From an uncultured Rhodospirillales bacterium (GTDB lineage Bacteria; Pseudomonadota; Alphaproteobacteria; Acetobacterales; Acetobacteraceae), in the NCBI GenBank assembly GCA_903823665.1, contig CAIJTR010000053.1, forward strand, positions 1 through 64,000: a DNA stretch of 64,000 bases, written 5' to 3'. Shown piece by piece: positions 17,093 through 25,150 of the stretch. Position numbers and translations under genes: made by a program. Numbering within the stretch: the stretch's first letter is position 1; each line of letters opens with the position of its first letter. The notes below the pieces were generated by a model. The model was not told the origin of the DNA and made no database searches. It worked only from the letters and a program-made list of their open reading frames with translations.

Positions 17093-18715
17093 TCAGTCCG
17101 GAAACCCCGCCAGCAACAGCAAATTGCCATAACGTGCCCGCCGCTCCGGATCGCGATACGGGTGGCGAGAGACGATGTCCGAAGCGCTGATGCCCGAATG
17201 CTCGCGCAAGAACAGATCCGCAAAGCTGCGCGCTTCCTCAAACCGGCCCAAAGCCGCCGCACTCGCCGCTGCATAGTTCAGGAACGAGCCAGGCCGTGGG
17301 GACATCGCATGGGAACGCTTGGCCCACGAAATCGCCTGCTCATAGGAACCCTCGGTGTAATGCCCCAACGCCAAGGCGGTATAGGTCTGAAACACCATCG
17401 GGTCTGCCGGCGACAGTTGCAACGCCCGCTCGGCATGACGAATGGCAGCATCGCCGTCCCCAAGCCACGACATCACATAGCTGCTCAATTCCCAGCCCTT
17501 TGGGTAGCTCGGCCCGGCATCAAGCGCCCTGTCCAGATATTCAGTCGCGCAGTCGAAATTTCGATGATGCAGCGCGTAGCCATGGCCTATGCGGGCAAGA
17601 GCCGCCGCGTTGGAGCCATCAAGCGAAATCGCCGTCAACGCACAACGCTCCATCGCCGCCAGATCAACCCGCCGGTCCGTCGTCCAGGCCTGCGAGATTT
17701 GATAGCTGTGCCATTCAGCCGCCAGCGCATAGGCCGGCGCACAATTCGGATCGCGTAGAATCGCCTGATCAAGCAGCGGCTTTGCCTGCTCAAGCTCATC
17801 GCGCAACCACCGCATCATCAACAGCCGTGCCTGCAGCAGCAGCTGATGGACCGACGTGTCCCGCACCGGCACATGGCGCAAATGGCGAATTTCCTGCTCG
17901 CGCACCCGTGGCAGCAACGTGTTGACGATCAAGGCCACGATCGGCACCGGCGCATTGGGTGCCTCGGCTTCCGACGTGACAAAGCTGCGTGACCAAACAA
18001 CCACGCCGGTCGAACTATCTGCCAACTCAAGCAAAATACGCACGCCGCTGCCCTGCCGCCGCACGCTGCCGGACAACAAATAGCTTGCCCCCAGATCACG
18101 CCCCGCCCGCAACACCTCCAGGCCCGTGCGCAGTGCCGCATTGGTGGACACGCGGGAGATCACCACAATGTCGCGCAACGAGGCCAACATGCTCACGATG
18201 TCATCTGCCAAACCCTCGGCAAAATCCGCCAAGCCCGGATCAGGCACCCGAAGTTGCATCATCGCCAACACAGGTGGGCCATCAGCCCCGGCTGAGGCTG
18301 GCTGGGCGGCCCATTTGTTGTCCGTGCCGAGCGTCGTCCGGTCGGCAACTGGCCCCACGAAGCGATAGCCACGCCTGGGCTGTGTCTGAATCCAGCTCTG
18401 CCCACCTGAAGCCGATGCAAGCGCACGCCGCAGCGCTGATATCTGCGTGTCGAGGTTGCTTTCCTCAACGATCAGCCCATGCCACCCGGCCTCCATCAGC
18501 GCGGTGCGGCTGACCAGTTCGCCCGGCCGCTCAACCAGCTTGATGAGAAGCGACACCGCCCGCCGGCCCAGCGGCAATGGCGAACCGCCCCGAAACAGCA
18601 ACTCACCGCGCCGATCGAGCAGAAGATCGCCAATTTCACAACGCCGCCGGTCTAGCGGATGTAAGAATGTGGCTGGTCGATCAATGACGGCGTCTTGCAA
18701 AGCGGCTGCCTCCAA
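17093..18715 (-). CDS. Winged-helix transcriptional regulator with TolB/FlgO-like and TPR domains
   Basis: 540 codons from TTG 18715. No ATG or GTG lies between that codon and the in-frame stop 39 bases upstream. Residues 25-120 form an OmpR/CadC-type winged helix: PLGRRAVSLLIKLVERPGE, the recognition-helix region ESNLDTQISALRRAL and the wing PRRGYRFVGPV. Residues about 150-265 resemble the FlgO/TolB-like domain common after such DNA-binding heads (LADDIVSMLASLRDIVVISR, DLGASYLLSGSVRR). The rest is helical repeat, with TPR-like blocks such as ALALGHYTEGSYEQAISWA. There is no membrane helix and no receiver domain, so activation is probably by ligand or protein binding to the C-terminal part. 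It is divergent from a 60-residue peptide gene. Confidence 0.82.
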   Translation of the reverse strand: MEAAALQDAVIDRPATFLHPLDRRRCEIGDLLLDRRGELLFRGGSPLPLGRRAVSLLIKLVERPGELVSRTALMEAGWHGLIVEESNLDTQISALRRALASASGGQSWIQTQPRRGYRFVGPVADRTTLGTDNKWAAQPASAGADGPPVLAMMQLRVPDPGLADFAEGLADDIVSMLASLRDIVVISRVSTNAALRTGLEVLRAGRDLGASYLLSGSVRRQGSGVRILLELADSSTGVVVWSRSFVTSEAEAPNAPVPIVALIVNTLLPRVREQEIRHLRHVPVRDTSVHQLLLQARLLMMRWLRDELEQAKPLLDQAILRDPNCAPAYALAAEWHSYQISQAWTTDRRVDLAAMERCALTAISLDGSNAAALARIGHGYALHHRNFDCATEYLDRALDAGPSYPKGWELSSYVMSWLGDGDAAIRHAERALQLSPADPMVFQTYTALALGHYTEGSYEQAISWAKRSHAMSPRPGSFLNYAAASAAALGRFEEARSFADLFLREHSGISASDIVSRHPYRDPERRARYGNLLLLAGFPD

Positions 18716-18909
18716 TGGATCCGGGTCGGAAAAGCGTTCAGAGAGCCAGCACTACGGAGAACAAGATAGGTTAACCGTTATATCATCGTGAAATTAGGAT
18801 TAAAAAGCGTTAATTCGAATTTAGAACTTATTTAGAATTGCTTCAGGACTCAGCACCCGCGGTTCAACGAGGGTGTGTGGGTCATCAACGACCAACGGAG
18901 CACGACACA
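18716..18909. promoter_or_regulatory. AT-rich divergent promoter island
   Basis: This gap between the regulator and the peptide gene stands out: about 18770-18840 is strikingly AT-rich in an otherwise GC-rich window. It holds the palindrome AATTCGAATT (18812-18821) and a near-repeat TTTAGAAC / TTTAGAAT just after it. These are plausible binding sites for the divergent winged-helix regulator and promoters for both genes. No experimentally known motif is recognised. Confidence 0.5.
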
Positions 18910-19092
18910 ATGTTCATTCAATCATCCATCAGCACTGCTCGCAGCTTCGCCATCGCCCTGCTCGTTCCCACCGGCCTGATGCTGGCCGTGACGGTCGTGC
19001 CGTCGGACATCACCCTCACCCAGACCCAGGTTTCGGCACCGCAGCATGCAGCCCAGAACGTCCTGGCCGATGACGGCGGCGCTGGCGGCTGA
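18910..19092 (+). CDS. 60-residue hydrophobic peptide, unknown function
   Basis: The start is ATG 18910 with GGAG at 18897-18900. The peptide has a short polar N-terminus (MFIQSSISTARS), one hydrophobic segment at about residues 13-31 (FAIALLVPTGLMLAVTVV), a Ser/Thr/Gln-rich stretch (SDITLTQTQVSAPQHAAQ) and a C-terminus ending ADDGGAGG. It could be a single-pass membrane peptide or a secreted peptide with a signal sequence. I recognise no family. The gene is divergent from a large regulator across an AT-rich gap and followed by a hairpin, so it is most simply the regulator's target. A longer frame from 18838 lacks a good ribosome site. Confidence 0.6.
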   Translation: MFIQSSISTARSFAIALLVPTGLMLAVTVVPSDITLTQTQVSAPQHAAQNVLADDGGAGG

Positions 19093-19122
19093 TTTCAGCC
19101 CTGGCCTCACATTTAGCAACGA

Positions 19123-19152
19123 AGGGTGGAATGCGCGCGCGTATTCCACCCT
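19123..19152. terminator. Hairpin after the 60-residue peptide gene
   Basis: A perfect 10-bp stem, AGGGTGGAAT (19123-19132) with ATTCCACCCT (19143-19152), around a GC-alternating loop. It lies 31 bases after the peptide stop and 32 bases before the convergent flavin reductase stop, so it may end transcripts from both sides. No T-run follows. Confidence 0.6.
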
Positions 19153-19183
19153 GCTCGCATAAGCACTCGCCTCAGCACGCGCC

Positions 19184-19846
19184 TCAGTCACGCATCGGAC
19201 GCCCCTCCAACCCAGCCAGCTCCGCCTCGCCCTGGCCTGGGATGATCATCTGAAACACCGACTCGATCGATGTATAATCGTAATATCCCAGCCGCGCGAT
19301 AGGCCGCAGCTTCAGCACATCCACAAGCCCATCCGCCCCCAGCGCATGATCGGCAATGTGCACGCCGAGCACCCGGCCAATCACCACATCCACCGTCCCC
19401 ACCGTCCCGCCACCAGGCAGGCGCAGCGTCGCATGATAGCTGCACTCAAACTGAATGGGTGATTCCGCCACACGCGGCGGCCTCACCAGCGTGGACGCAG
19501 CCCGCGTCACGCCGGCCAGCTCAAACTCGTCCACCTCCGGCCCCACCGCCTGCGCCGAGCGATTGACGGCATCGCGCAGCTCATACGTCGCCATGTTCCA
19601 TACAAACTCACCGGTCTGCTCGGCATTGGCGACCGAATCCTTCCGGTTGCCCCAGATGTTTTGGTTCGCCGCAAACATCACATAAGGAGGGTCAAACGTC
19701 AGGTTCTGGAACTGGCTATACGGTGCCAAATTCGCCACCCCATCCCGGCTCAGCGTTGAAATCCAGCCAATCGGGCGAGGAATCACGCAGGATTTGAACG
19801 GATCATGCGGCAGACCGTGTGCCGTCACCCCTGGCTGATAGAACAA
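19184..19846 (-). CDS. Flavin reductase-like FMN-binding protein
   Basis: 220 residues from TTG 19846, chosen because GGAGGG lies 7 bases upstream in the gap after the preceding gene and because the family begins MFYQPG...HGLPHDPFK as here. The segment SCVIPRPIGWISTLSRDG is the FMN-binding signature of the DIM6/NTAB flavoprotein group, followed by NLAPYSQFQNLTFDPPYVMF. Such proteins reduce flavin or act on small aromatic substrates. It is the third gene of a propeller-hydroxylase-reductase transcript. Supplying electrons or flavin to the neighbouring hydroxylase is possible but unproven. Confidence 0.82.
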   Translation of the reverse strand: MFYQPGVTAHGLPHDPFKSCVIPRPIGWISTLSRDGVANLAPYSQFQNLTFDPPYVMFAANQNIWGNRKDSVANAEQTGEFVWNMATYELRDAVNRSAQAVGPEVDEFELAGVTRAASTLVRPPRVAESPIQFECSYHATLRLPGGGTVGTVDVVIGRVLGVHIADHALGADGLVDVLKLRPIARLGYYDYTSIESVFQMIIPGQGEAELAGLEGRPMRD

Positions 19847-19859
19847 ACAAACGCCCTCC

Positions 19860-20810
19860 CTATGGGGCGGAGGCGTCAGCCCGGACCAGACTGCGCAGCA
19901 TCCGCCTGATGCCGGCCCATTGTTGTGCAAAATACGACCCCGTGGCCATCGCCTCCTCAGCCGTCGGGTCGCCGGTCTTGACGTAGTCCGCCGAGAAATC
20001 CGCCGTGCCGAACATCATGTCCCACCACGGCAGCACCGCACCATAATTCACGCTGCGCACACCGGCGGCCAGCATGCCATGATGCGCCCGGTGAAACCGC
20101 GGCGAGACCAGCAGCCGCTCCCCCAGCCAGCCAAAATTCACCCGCGCATTGGCGTGCGACAGGCTCTCCAGCAGCCGCAGCAGCAGCACCATCATCGGGA
20201 ACTGCAACGGCGGCACACCGACGATCAGCGCTATCACCATGAACCAGACAAAGCCAATCATGTCGTCAATCAGATGATTGCGATCATCCGACCAGAACGT
20301 CATCTGCCGCTGCGCATGATGCACCGCATGCAGCGAATACCACCAGTTGAACACATGGCTCAGGCGATGACGCCAATACTCACCAAAATCCAAAATCGCC
20401 GCGTAGATCAGGAACACCAGCACCGGCTTGCCCAGCAGCCAGGGAAACACCCCCTCCAGCGTCGGCGCCACCAAACCCTGATCCGCCAGCCAGCCGTTCA
20501 GCGTCATCTGAATTTGGCTGAACAGCACGAACGTCACCAGCGGCAGCACGCCCACGCGTGAAACAAGGGTGTAGAACACATCCACCCATTCCGATTTGTG
20601 GTCGTCCCACTTCTCCACCGGACGCCACCATTCCAGCGGCATGCAGATCATGAACGTAATCGCCACCTGGGCCGCGCCATACACCGCAAACAGTGCCCAG
20701 CCGAACGACCACTCCTCCCACTGCATCAGCCCAAGCTGATACAAAGCGGGCAAAATGACGCCCTCTTGCAGCATCCCCGCCACAGCATCGAACGGCGCTG
20801 CTAGCGACAT
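19860..20810 (-). CDS. Sterol desaturase / fatty acid hydroxylase superfamily protein
   Basis: 316 residues. The eight-His di-iron signature of integral-membrane hydroxylases is present in order: HRLSH, HAVHHAQRQ and HRAHH, with an extra RNH between. Hydrophobic segments surround the clusters, placing the active site at the cytoplasmic face of the inner membrane. Substrates in bacteria include fatty acyl chains, carotenoids and hopanoid-like lipids; nothing here fixes the choice. It starts 1 base after the propeller gene ends and is followed by a flavin reductase 13 bases on. Confidence 0.88.
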   Translation of the reverse strand: MSLAAPFDAVAGMLQEGVILPALYQLGLMQWEEWSFGWALFAVYGAAQVAITFMICMPLEWWRPVEKWDDHKSEWVDVFYTLVSRVGVLPLVTFVLFSQIQMTLNGWLADQGLVAPTLEGVFPWLLGKPVLVFLIYAAILDFGEYWRHRLSHVFNWWYSLHAVHHAQRQMTFWSDDRNHLIDDMIGFVWFMVIALIVGVPPLQFPMMVLLLRLLESLSHANARVNFGWLGERLLVSPRFHRAHHGMLAAGVRSVNYGAVLPWWDMMFGTADFSADYVKTGDPTAEEAMATGSYFAQQWAGIRRMLRSLVRADASAP

Positions 20811-20811
20811 G

Positions 20812-21789
20812 CTAATGCACCCCGCTGCCGCTGTTCACCGCACCTTGGATGTAGATGCCATGCGGCGAACGCCCAACCGCCAAGGTCTCCACCGCCCCGG
20901 TTTTCGGATCGAGCACGCCCACCTTGCCGGCAAAGCGCAGCGTCGCCCAAATATGGCCATCTCCTGGGAAAATCAGATCATCCGGCCCACCCGGCACCTT
21001 ATACGTGCGCAGCAGATCCAACGACTTGGAATCATAAGCCGAAATCGTGCTGTCAATCCGGCTGTTGACATAAAGCGTGCCGCGATCCGGCGACAGGAAC
21101 ATCTGATGCGCCCCCCGCCCCGCCCGCACACGCCCAGTCTCCACACCCGTCGCCGGATCCAGCATCGCCACGTAATCCGAGCCCATAATCGCCACGAACA
21201 ACCGCCCGCGCCACAGCATCACACCCGCAGGCGCAGGCCCCACCGGCTGGTTCCACAGCACCGCCATCGACTTCAGATCGATTGCCGCCACGCGGTTGCT
21301 GCCCTGCAGGCTCACGTAAACGATGCCAGAATCCGCCGAAAAATCGATGTGGCTGGGCAGGGATTTAAGCGGAAAGCGCTTGATCAGCGTATAGGTCGCC
21401 GCGTCATACACATCCAACTGGCCGCGCAGCAGCCCCGTCACCACCAATAATTTGCCGTTCGGGCTGAAGCCCAGCTGATACGGGTCCGCCATCGGCACCC
21501 GGCGCTTCAGCGCGAAATTCACCGGGTCCAGGAACAACATCTCGTTCGCCCCGGTGTCACCGATCAACAAATCATGCCCGTCCGGTGAAAGCGCCCAATG
21601 ATGCGGCTCGCGCAGCACCGGAATGCGGGTGTGCTCGGTCCGGCTGGCAAAGTCGATCACGCTGAGGCTCGCCTCACCGGAGTTGATCACCAGCACCTTG
21701 TTCGGCAGCGGTGCGGCACCAGCCGAACCGGCAAACAGCAGGAATGCCAAGGCGCAAACGCGCGCGATACCAGGGAAATTGATCATCAT
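20812..21789 (-). CDS. Periplasmic YVTN/YncE-type beta-propeller protein
   Basis: 325 residues from ATG 21789 (ATGATG). This start gives a signal peptide (INFPGIARVCALAFLLFAGSAGAA); the longer frame upstream is rejected. The rest is a run of blades of the type NKVLVINSGEASLSVIDF, HWALSPDGHDLLIGDTGANE and HQMFLSPDRGTLYVNSR, as in YncE and cytochrome-cd1-like propellers. No haem motif is seen. These proteins often bind small ligands, DNA or metal, and many lie next to redox enzymes. It is first in the three-gene transcript and divergent from urtA, with 307 bases between. Confidence 0.82.
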   Translation of the reverse strand: MMINFPGIARVCALAFLLFAGSAGAAPLPNKVLVINSGEASLSVIDFASRTEHTRIPVLREPHHWALSPDGHDLLIGDTGANEMLFLDPVNFALKRRVPMADPYQLGFSPNGKLLVVTGLLRGQLDVYDAATYTLIKRFPLKSLPSHIDFSADSGIVYVSLQGSNRVAAIDLKSMAVLWNQPVGPAPAGVMLWRGRLFVAIMGSDYVAMLDPATGVETGRVRAGRGAHQMFLSPDRGTLYVNSRIDSTISAYDSKSLDLLRTYKVPGGPDDLIFPGDGHIWATLRFAGKVGVLDPKTGAVETLAVGRSPHGIYIQGAVNSGSGVH

Positions 21790-21933
21790 ACGCGCTCGTT
21801 TAGCACTGATCGCCCCCGCGCCGCGATGGTGTGGGTCAAATCCAAACATGAACTCGCCGTTATTCGACTGCCCATCAATTAGGCATTTAAAAATGCGCAA
21901 TGAGACGGCACCGAACCAAAACACAGCAATCTC

Positions 21934-21950
21934 TGCGCCCACAGCGTGCA
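21934..21950 (+). promoter_or_regulatory. Candidate NtrC-binding site upstream of urtA
   Basis: TGCGCC-N5-CGTGCA, 17 bp, differs from the textbook NtrC site TGCACC-N5-GGTGCA at one base in each arm. It is centred about 60 bases before the sigma-54 element, a position suited to a bacterial enhancer-binding protein. Another palindrome, GCATTT-AA-AAATGC (21883-21896), lies further up. The intergenic stretch 21790-22096 holds no gene that I can support. Confidence 0.5.
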
Positions 21951-22000
21951 TCAGCCAAAACAATGACGCAGGATCAGCCATGCAAACGCCCCCAAAAACT

Positions 22001-22016
22001 TGGCACGAAGGTTGCT
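22001..22016 (+). promoter_or_regulatory. Sigma-54 (RpoN) promoter of urtA
   Basis: TGGCACG-AAGG-TTGCT matches the -24/-12 consensus TGGCACG-N4-TTGCW completely. The -24 GG and the -12 GC have the required spacing. Transcription would begin near 22028, about 70 bases before the urtA start. Urea transport genes are classic NtrC/RpoN targets under nitrogen limitation, so both position and context fit. Confidence 0.85.
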
Positions 22017-22096
22017 TATCACCGGCGTCGTTGCAACCGCACGCATCTTTGCCCGTCAAAAGGCGGCAAAACCGTGCTCATACCGAGGGAATAGAA

Positions 22097-23434
22097 ATGG
22101 CCGCGTCTTGCTCGACATCAACCCGCCCGTCGTTTGCGCGATGGCTGCGCGGGACCGCCCTGGCGGTTGCCACCACCGCTCTCACGCTGGGTGCGTTCGC
22201 TCCGGCACAAGCAGCTGACACCATCAAGGTCGGCATCTTGCACTCGCTCTCCGGCACCATGGCGATCAGCGAGACGACCCTGAAGGACGTCATGCTGATG
22301 CTCATCGAGCAGCAGAACAAAAAGGGCGGTCTGCTCGGCAAGAAGCTCGAAGCCGTCGTCGTCGATCCGGCATCGAACTGGCCGCTGTTCGCCGAGAAGG
22401 CGAAAGAGCTCATCAACGTCGATCACGTCGCCGCCGTGTTCGGCTGCTGGACCTCGGTTTCGCGCAAATCCGTGCTGCCGGTGTTCAAAGAGACCAACAA
22501 CATCCTCTTCTACCCCGTCCAGTACGAGGGTGAAGAGTCTGAGAAGAACGTGTTCTACACCGGCGCTGCTCCGAACCAGCAGGCAATTCCGGCTGTCGAC
22601 TACCTGATGAGCAAGGACGGCGGTTCGGTGAAGCGTTGGGTGTTGGCTGGCACCGACTACGTGTATCCGCGCACGACCAACAAGATCCTTGAGGCCTACC
22701 TGAAGGCCAAGGGCGTCGCCGCCGATGACATCATGATCAACTACACCCCGTTCGGCCACAGCGACTGGCAGAACATCGTGGCCGACATCAAAAAGTTCGG
22801 CTCGGCCGGCAAAAAGACCGCCGTGGTCTCGACCATCAACGGTGACGCCAACGTGCCGTTCTACAAGGAACTCGGCAACCAGGGCATCAAGGCGACCGAT
22901 ATTCCCGTCGTCGCATTCTCGGTCGGTGAAGAAGAACTCGCCGGCATCGACACCAAGCCGCTGGTGGGTCACCTTGCCGCCTGGAACTACTTCGAGAGCG
23001 TGAAGTCGCCGATCAATACGGCGTTCATCAACGAGTGGCACGAGTTCACCAAGAAGCCGAAGCGCACCACCAATGACCCGATGGAAGCCGCCTATATCGG
23101 CTTCAACATGTGGATCAAGGCTGTGCAGAAGGCCGGCACCACCGACCAGACCAAGGTCATCGACGCCATGATCGGCGTGGCCGTGCCGAACCTCACCGGC
23201 GGCCTATCGACCATGATGCCGAACCATCACATCACCAAGCCGGTGCTGATTGGCGAAGTGAAGGCCGATGGTCAGTTCAACGTGGTCTGGAGCACCCCGG
23301 GCACCGTGGTGGCCAATGAGTGGTCGCCATACCTCGAAGGCTCGAAGGACCTGATCGCCGACTGGCGCGCTCCGATGTCCTGCGGCAACTTCAACGTCAA
23401 GTCCGGCAAGTGCGGCGGTTCGGCCAGCAATTGA
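22097..23434 (+). CDS. urtA: Urea ABC transporter substrate-binding protein UrtA
   Basis: 445 residues from ATG 22097, preceded by GAGGGA with 6-base spacing; upstream in-frame sequence is leader. A twin-lobed periplasmic binding protein of the branched-chain amino acid/amide class. The signal peptide runs to about residue 38 (TTALTLGAFAPAQA), then ADTIKVGILHSLSGTMAIS, the typical UrtA start. VFGCWTSVSRKSVLPV, FYPVQYEGEE, GTDYVYPRTTNKI and NYFESVKSP are characteristic. It captures urea for UrtBCDE. The gene sits behind a sigma-54 promoter and is followed by its own strong terminator, so it is probably made in excess over the permease. Confidence 0.96.
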   Translation: MAASCSTSTRPSFARWLRGTALAVATTALTLGAFAPAQAADTIKVGILHSLSGTMAISETTLKDVMLMLIEQQNKKGGLLGKKLEAVVVDPASNWPLFAEKAKELINVDHVAAVFGCWTSVSRKSVLPVFKETNNILFYPVQYEGEESEKNVFYTGAAPNQQAIPAVDYLMSKDGGSVKRWVLAGTDYVYPRTTNKILEAYLKAKGVAADDIMINYTPFGHSDWQNIVADIKKFGSAGKKTAVVSTINGDANVPFYKELGNQGIKATDIPVVAFSVGEEELAGIDTKPLVGHLAAWNYFESVKSPINTAFINEWHEFTKKPKRTTNDPMEAAYIGFNMWIKAVQKAGTTDQTKVIDAMIGVAVPNLTGGLSTMMPNHHITKPVLIGEVKADGQFNVVWSTPGTVVANEWSPYLEGSKDLIADWRAPMSCGNFNVKSGKCGGSASN

Positions 23435-23464
23435 TCCGACTTTGACCAACGCCTAAAAAGGAAG

Positions 23465-23496
23465 GGGGCGTGCGCCTTGTGCACGCCCCTTTTTTT
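23465..23496 (+). terminator. Rho-independent terminator between urtA and urtB
   Basis: A perfect 9-bp GC-rich stem GGGGCGTGC (23465-23473) / GCACGCCCC (23481-23489), a 7-base loop and then seven T residues. It lies 31 bases after the urtA stop and about 47 before the urtB start. It should end most urtA transcripts and let a fraction read into urtB and the urease genes. Confidence 0.9.
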
Positions 23497-23542
23497 GCCG
23501 ACGCGCGCTTCTACTTGGCCGCAGTATGAAACAAGGATTCCA

Positions 23543-25150
23543 ATGACCGCCCTGCGCCACATCCTCGCCGTGCTTCTCCTGGCACTGGCCCTGATCAGCG
23601 CACCCGCGTTTGAGGCGCGCGCCGATGATGACGCGGCCGATCCGTTCGCGGGCCTGACCTCGCAAAGTTTTGACGATGTCGCCCAGGCGCTGACCGCACT
23701 CGCCGTGTCCGGCAACAAGCAGGCGGGCCCCACCGTGACCGCGCTGCAGAACGAGGCACTCTTCGTCACCCCCGATATGGCGCTGCTGATCAAAACCGAT
23801 GACAGCTACGTCAATGCCCGAACCGGCGAAAAAGTCGCTGATGTGAACGAGGACGATCTCTCACCGGTCCGCGTCAACAACGCTGTGCGTGCCGCCATTG
23901 AAGCAGCCAAGGGTGGCCTTGATCTCGTGTCGACGGACGTTGCGGCCCGTGCCCATGCTGCCGAGCAACTCTTCGCCTCGCACGATGCAGCCGCCCTGCC
24001 ATTGCTCGCCACCGCCCTCATCGCCGAGAAAGATGCAGGCGTACGCGCGATCATGCTGCAGGCCCAAGCCGCTGCCCTGCTCAGCTCTGATACCGGCACC
24101 GAAGCCGAACAGCTCGCCGCAATCGCAACGTTGCGCGCGCGTGGTGACATCGAATCAAAGGCGCTGCTTGGCTCCCTGCACGACAAATCTCCAGCCGTCG
24201 CCGCAGCCGCTGCTGCCGCTATCTCGTCGCTCAACCAGCTTGAGCAGATCTGGGGAGTTGCCCAAGGCGTGTTCTACGGCGTCTCGCTGGGCTCGGTGCT
24301 GCTGCTCGCCGCCGCCGGTCTTGCCATCACCTTCGGCGTAATGGGCGTCATCAACATGGCGCATGGCGAGATGGTGATGCTCGGGGCCTACACCACCTAC
24401 ACCGTGCAAAGCGTCATTGCCTCGGTGGCACCGCAATGGGCGGGGCTCAGCATTTTGCTCTCAGTGCCGCTGGCGTTCCTCGTCTCCGGCCTCGTCGGCG
24501 TGCTGATCGAACGCTGCATGATCCGCTTCCTCTACGGCCGCCCGCTCGAAACCCTGCTCGCCACCTGGGGCCTCTCCCTCGTGCTGCAACAGGCCATCCG
24601 CTCCATCTTCGGCTCCTCGAACCGAGACGTGCTGACGCCCGCCTGGATGGCCGGTGCCACAAGGCTTGGTGGCCTCACCATCACGTATAATCGTTTGTAC
24701 ATCATCATCTTTGCGGTGATCGTGATTGCAGCCCTGATGGCCGTGCTGCGCTACACTGCCTTGGGCTTGAGGATGCGCGCTGTGACGCAGAACCGGCGCA
24801 TGGCTGCCGCCATGGGCATTCGCACGCCCTGGATCGACGCACTCACCTTTGGCCTCGGCTCCGGTGTGGCCGGCATGGCGGGCGTGGCGCTCAGCCAGAT
24901 CGACAATGTGAGCCCCAATCTCGGGCAAAGCTACATCATCGACAGCTTCATGGTCGTGGTGTTCGGCGGCGTCGGCAATCTCTGGGGCACCGTCGTCAGC
25001 GCCATGACGCTTGGCATCGTCAACAAATTTCTGGAGCCGTTCGCCGGTGCCGTGTTGGGAAAGATCGTGGTGCTGGTGGCCTTGATCTTGTTCATTCAGC
25101 GCAAGCCGCGCGGAATGTTCCCGCTCAAGGGAAGGGCTGTTGAGCAATGA
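23543..25150 (+). CDS. urtB: Urea ABC transporter permease UrtB
   Basis: 535 residues from ATG 23543 (AAGGA upstream; a longer start would overlap the terminator). UrtB proteins are longer than LivH because of an N-terminal exported region: here a signal peptide (LAVLLLALALISAPAFEARA) and about 220 residues of Ala-rich helical repeat. The permease part begins near residue 245 (VAQGVFYGVSLGSVLLLAAAG) with GVINMAHGEMVMLGAY, the LivH signature, and ends KPRGMFPLKGRAVEQ. It forms the membrane channel with UrtC. The stop overlaps urtC by ATGA. Confidence 0.95.
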   Translation: MTALRHILAVLLLALALISAPAFEARADDDAADPFAGLTSQSFDDVAQALTALAVSGNKQAGPTVTALQNEALFVTPDMALLIKTDDSYVNARTGEKVADVNEDDLSPVRVNNAVRAAIEAAKGGLDLVSTDVAARAHAAEQLFASHDAAALPLLATALIAEKDAGVRAIMLQAQAAALLSSDTGTEAEQLAAIATLRARGDIESKALLGSLHDKSPAVAAAAAAAISSLNQLEQIWGVAQGVFYGVSLGSVLLLAAAGLAITFGVMGVINMAHGEMVMLGAYTTYTVQSVIASVAPQWAGLSILLSVPLAFLVSGLVGVLIERCMIRFLYGRPLETLLATWGLSLVLQQAIRSIFGSSNRDVLTPAWMAGATRLGGLTITYNRLYIIIFAVIVIAALMAVLRYTALGLRMRAVTQNRRMAAAMGIRTPWIDALTFGLGSGVAGMAGVALSQIDNVSPNLGQSYIIDSFMVVVFGGVGNLWGTVVSAMTLGIVNKFLEPFAGAVLGKIVVLVALILFIQRKPRGMFPLKGRAVEQ

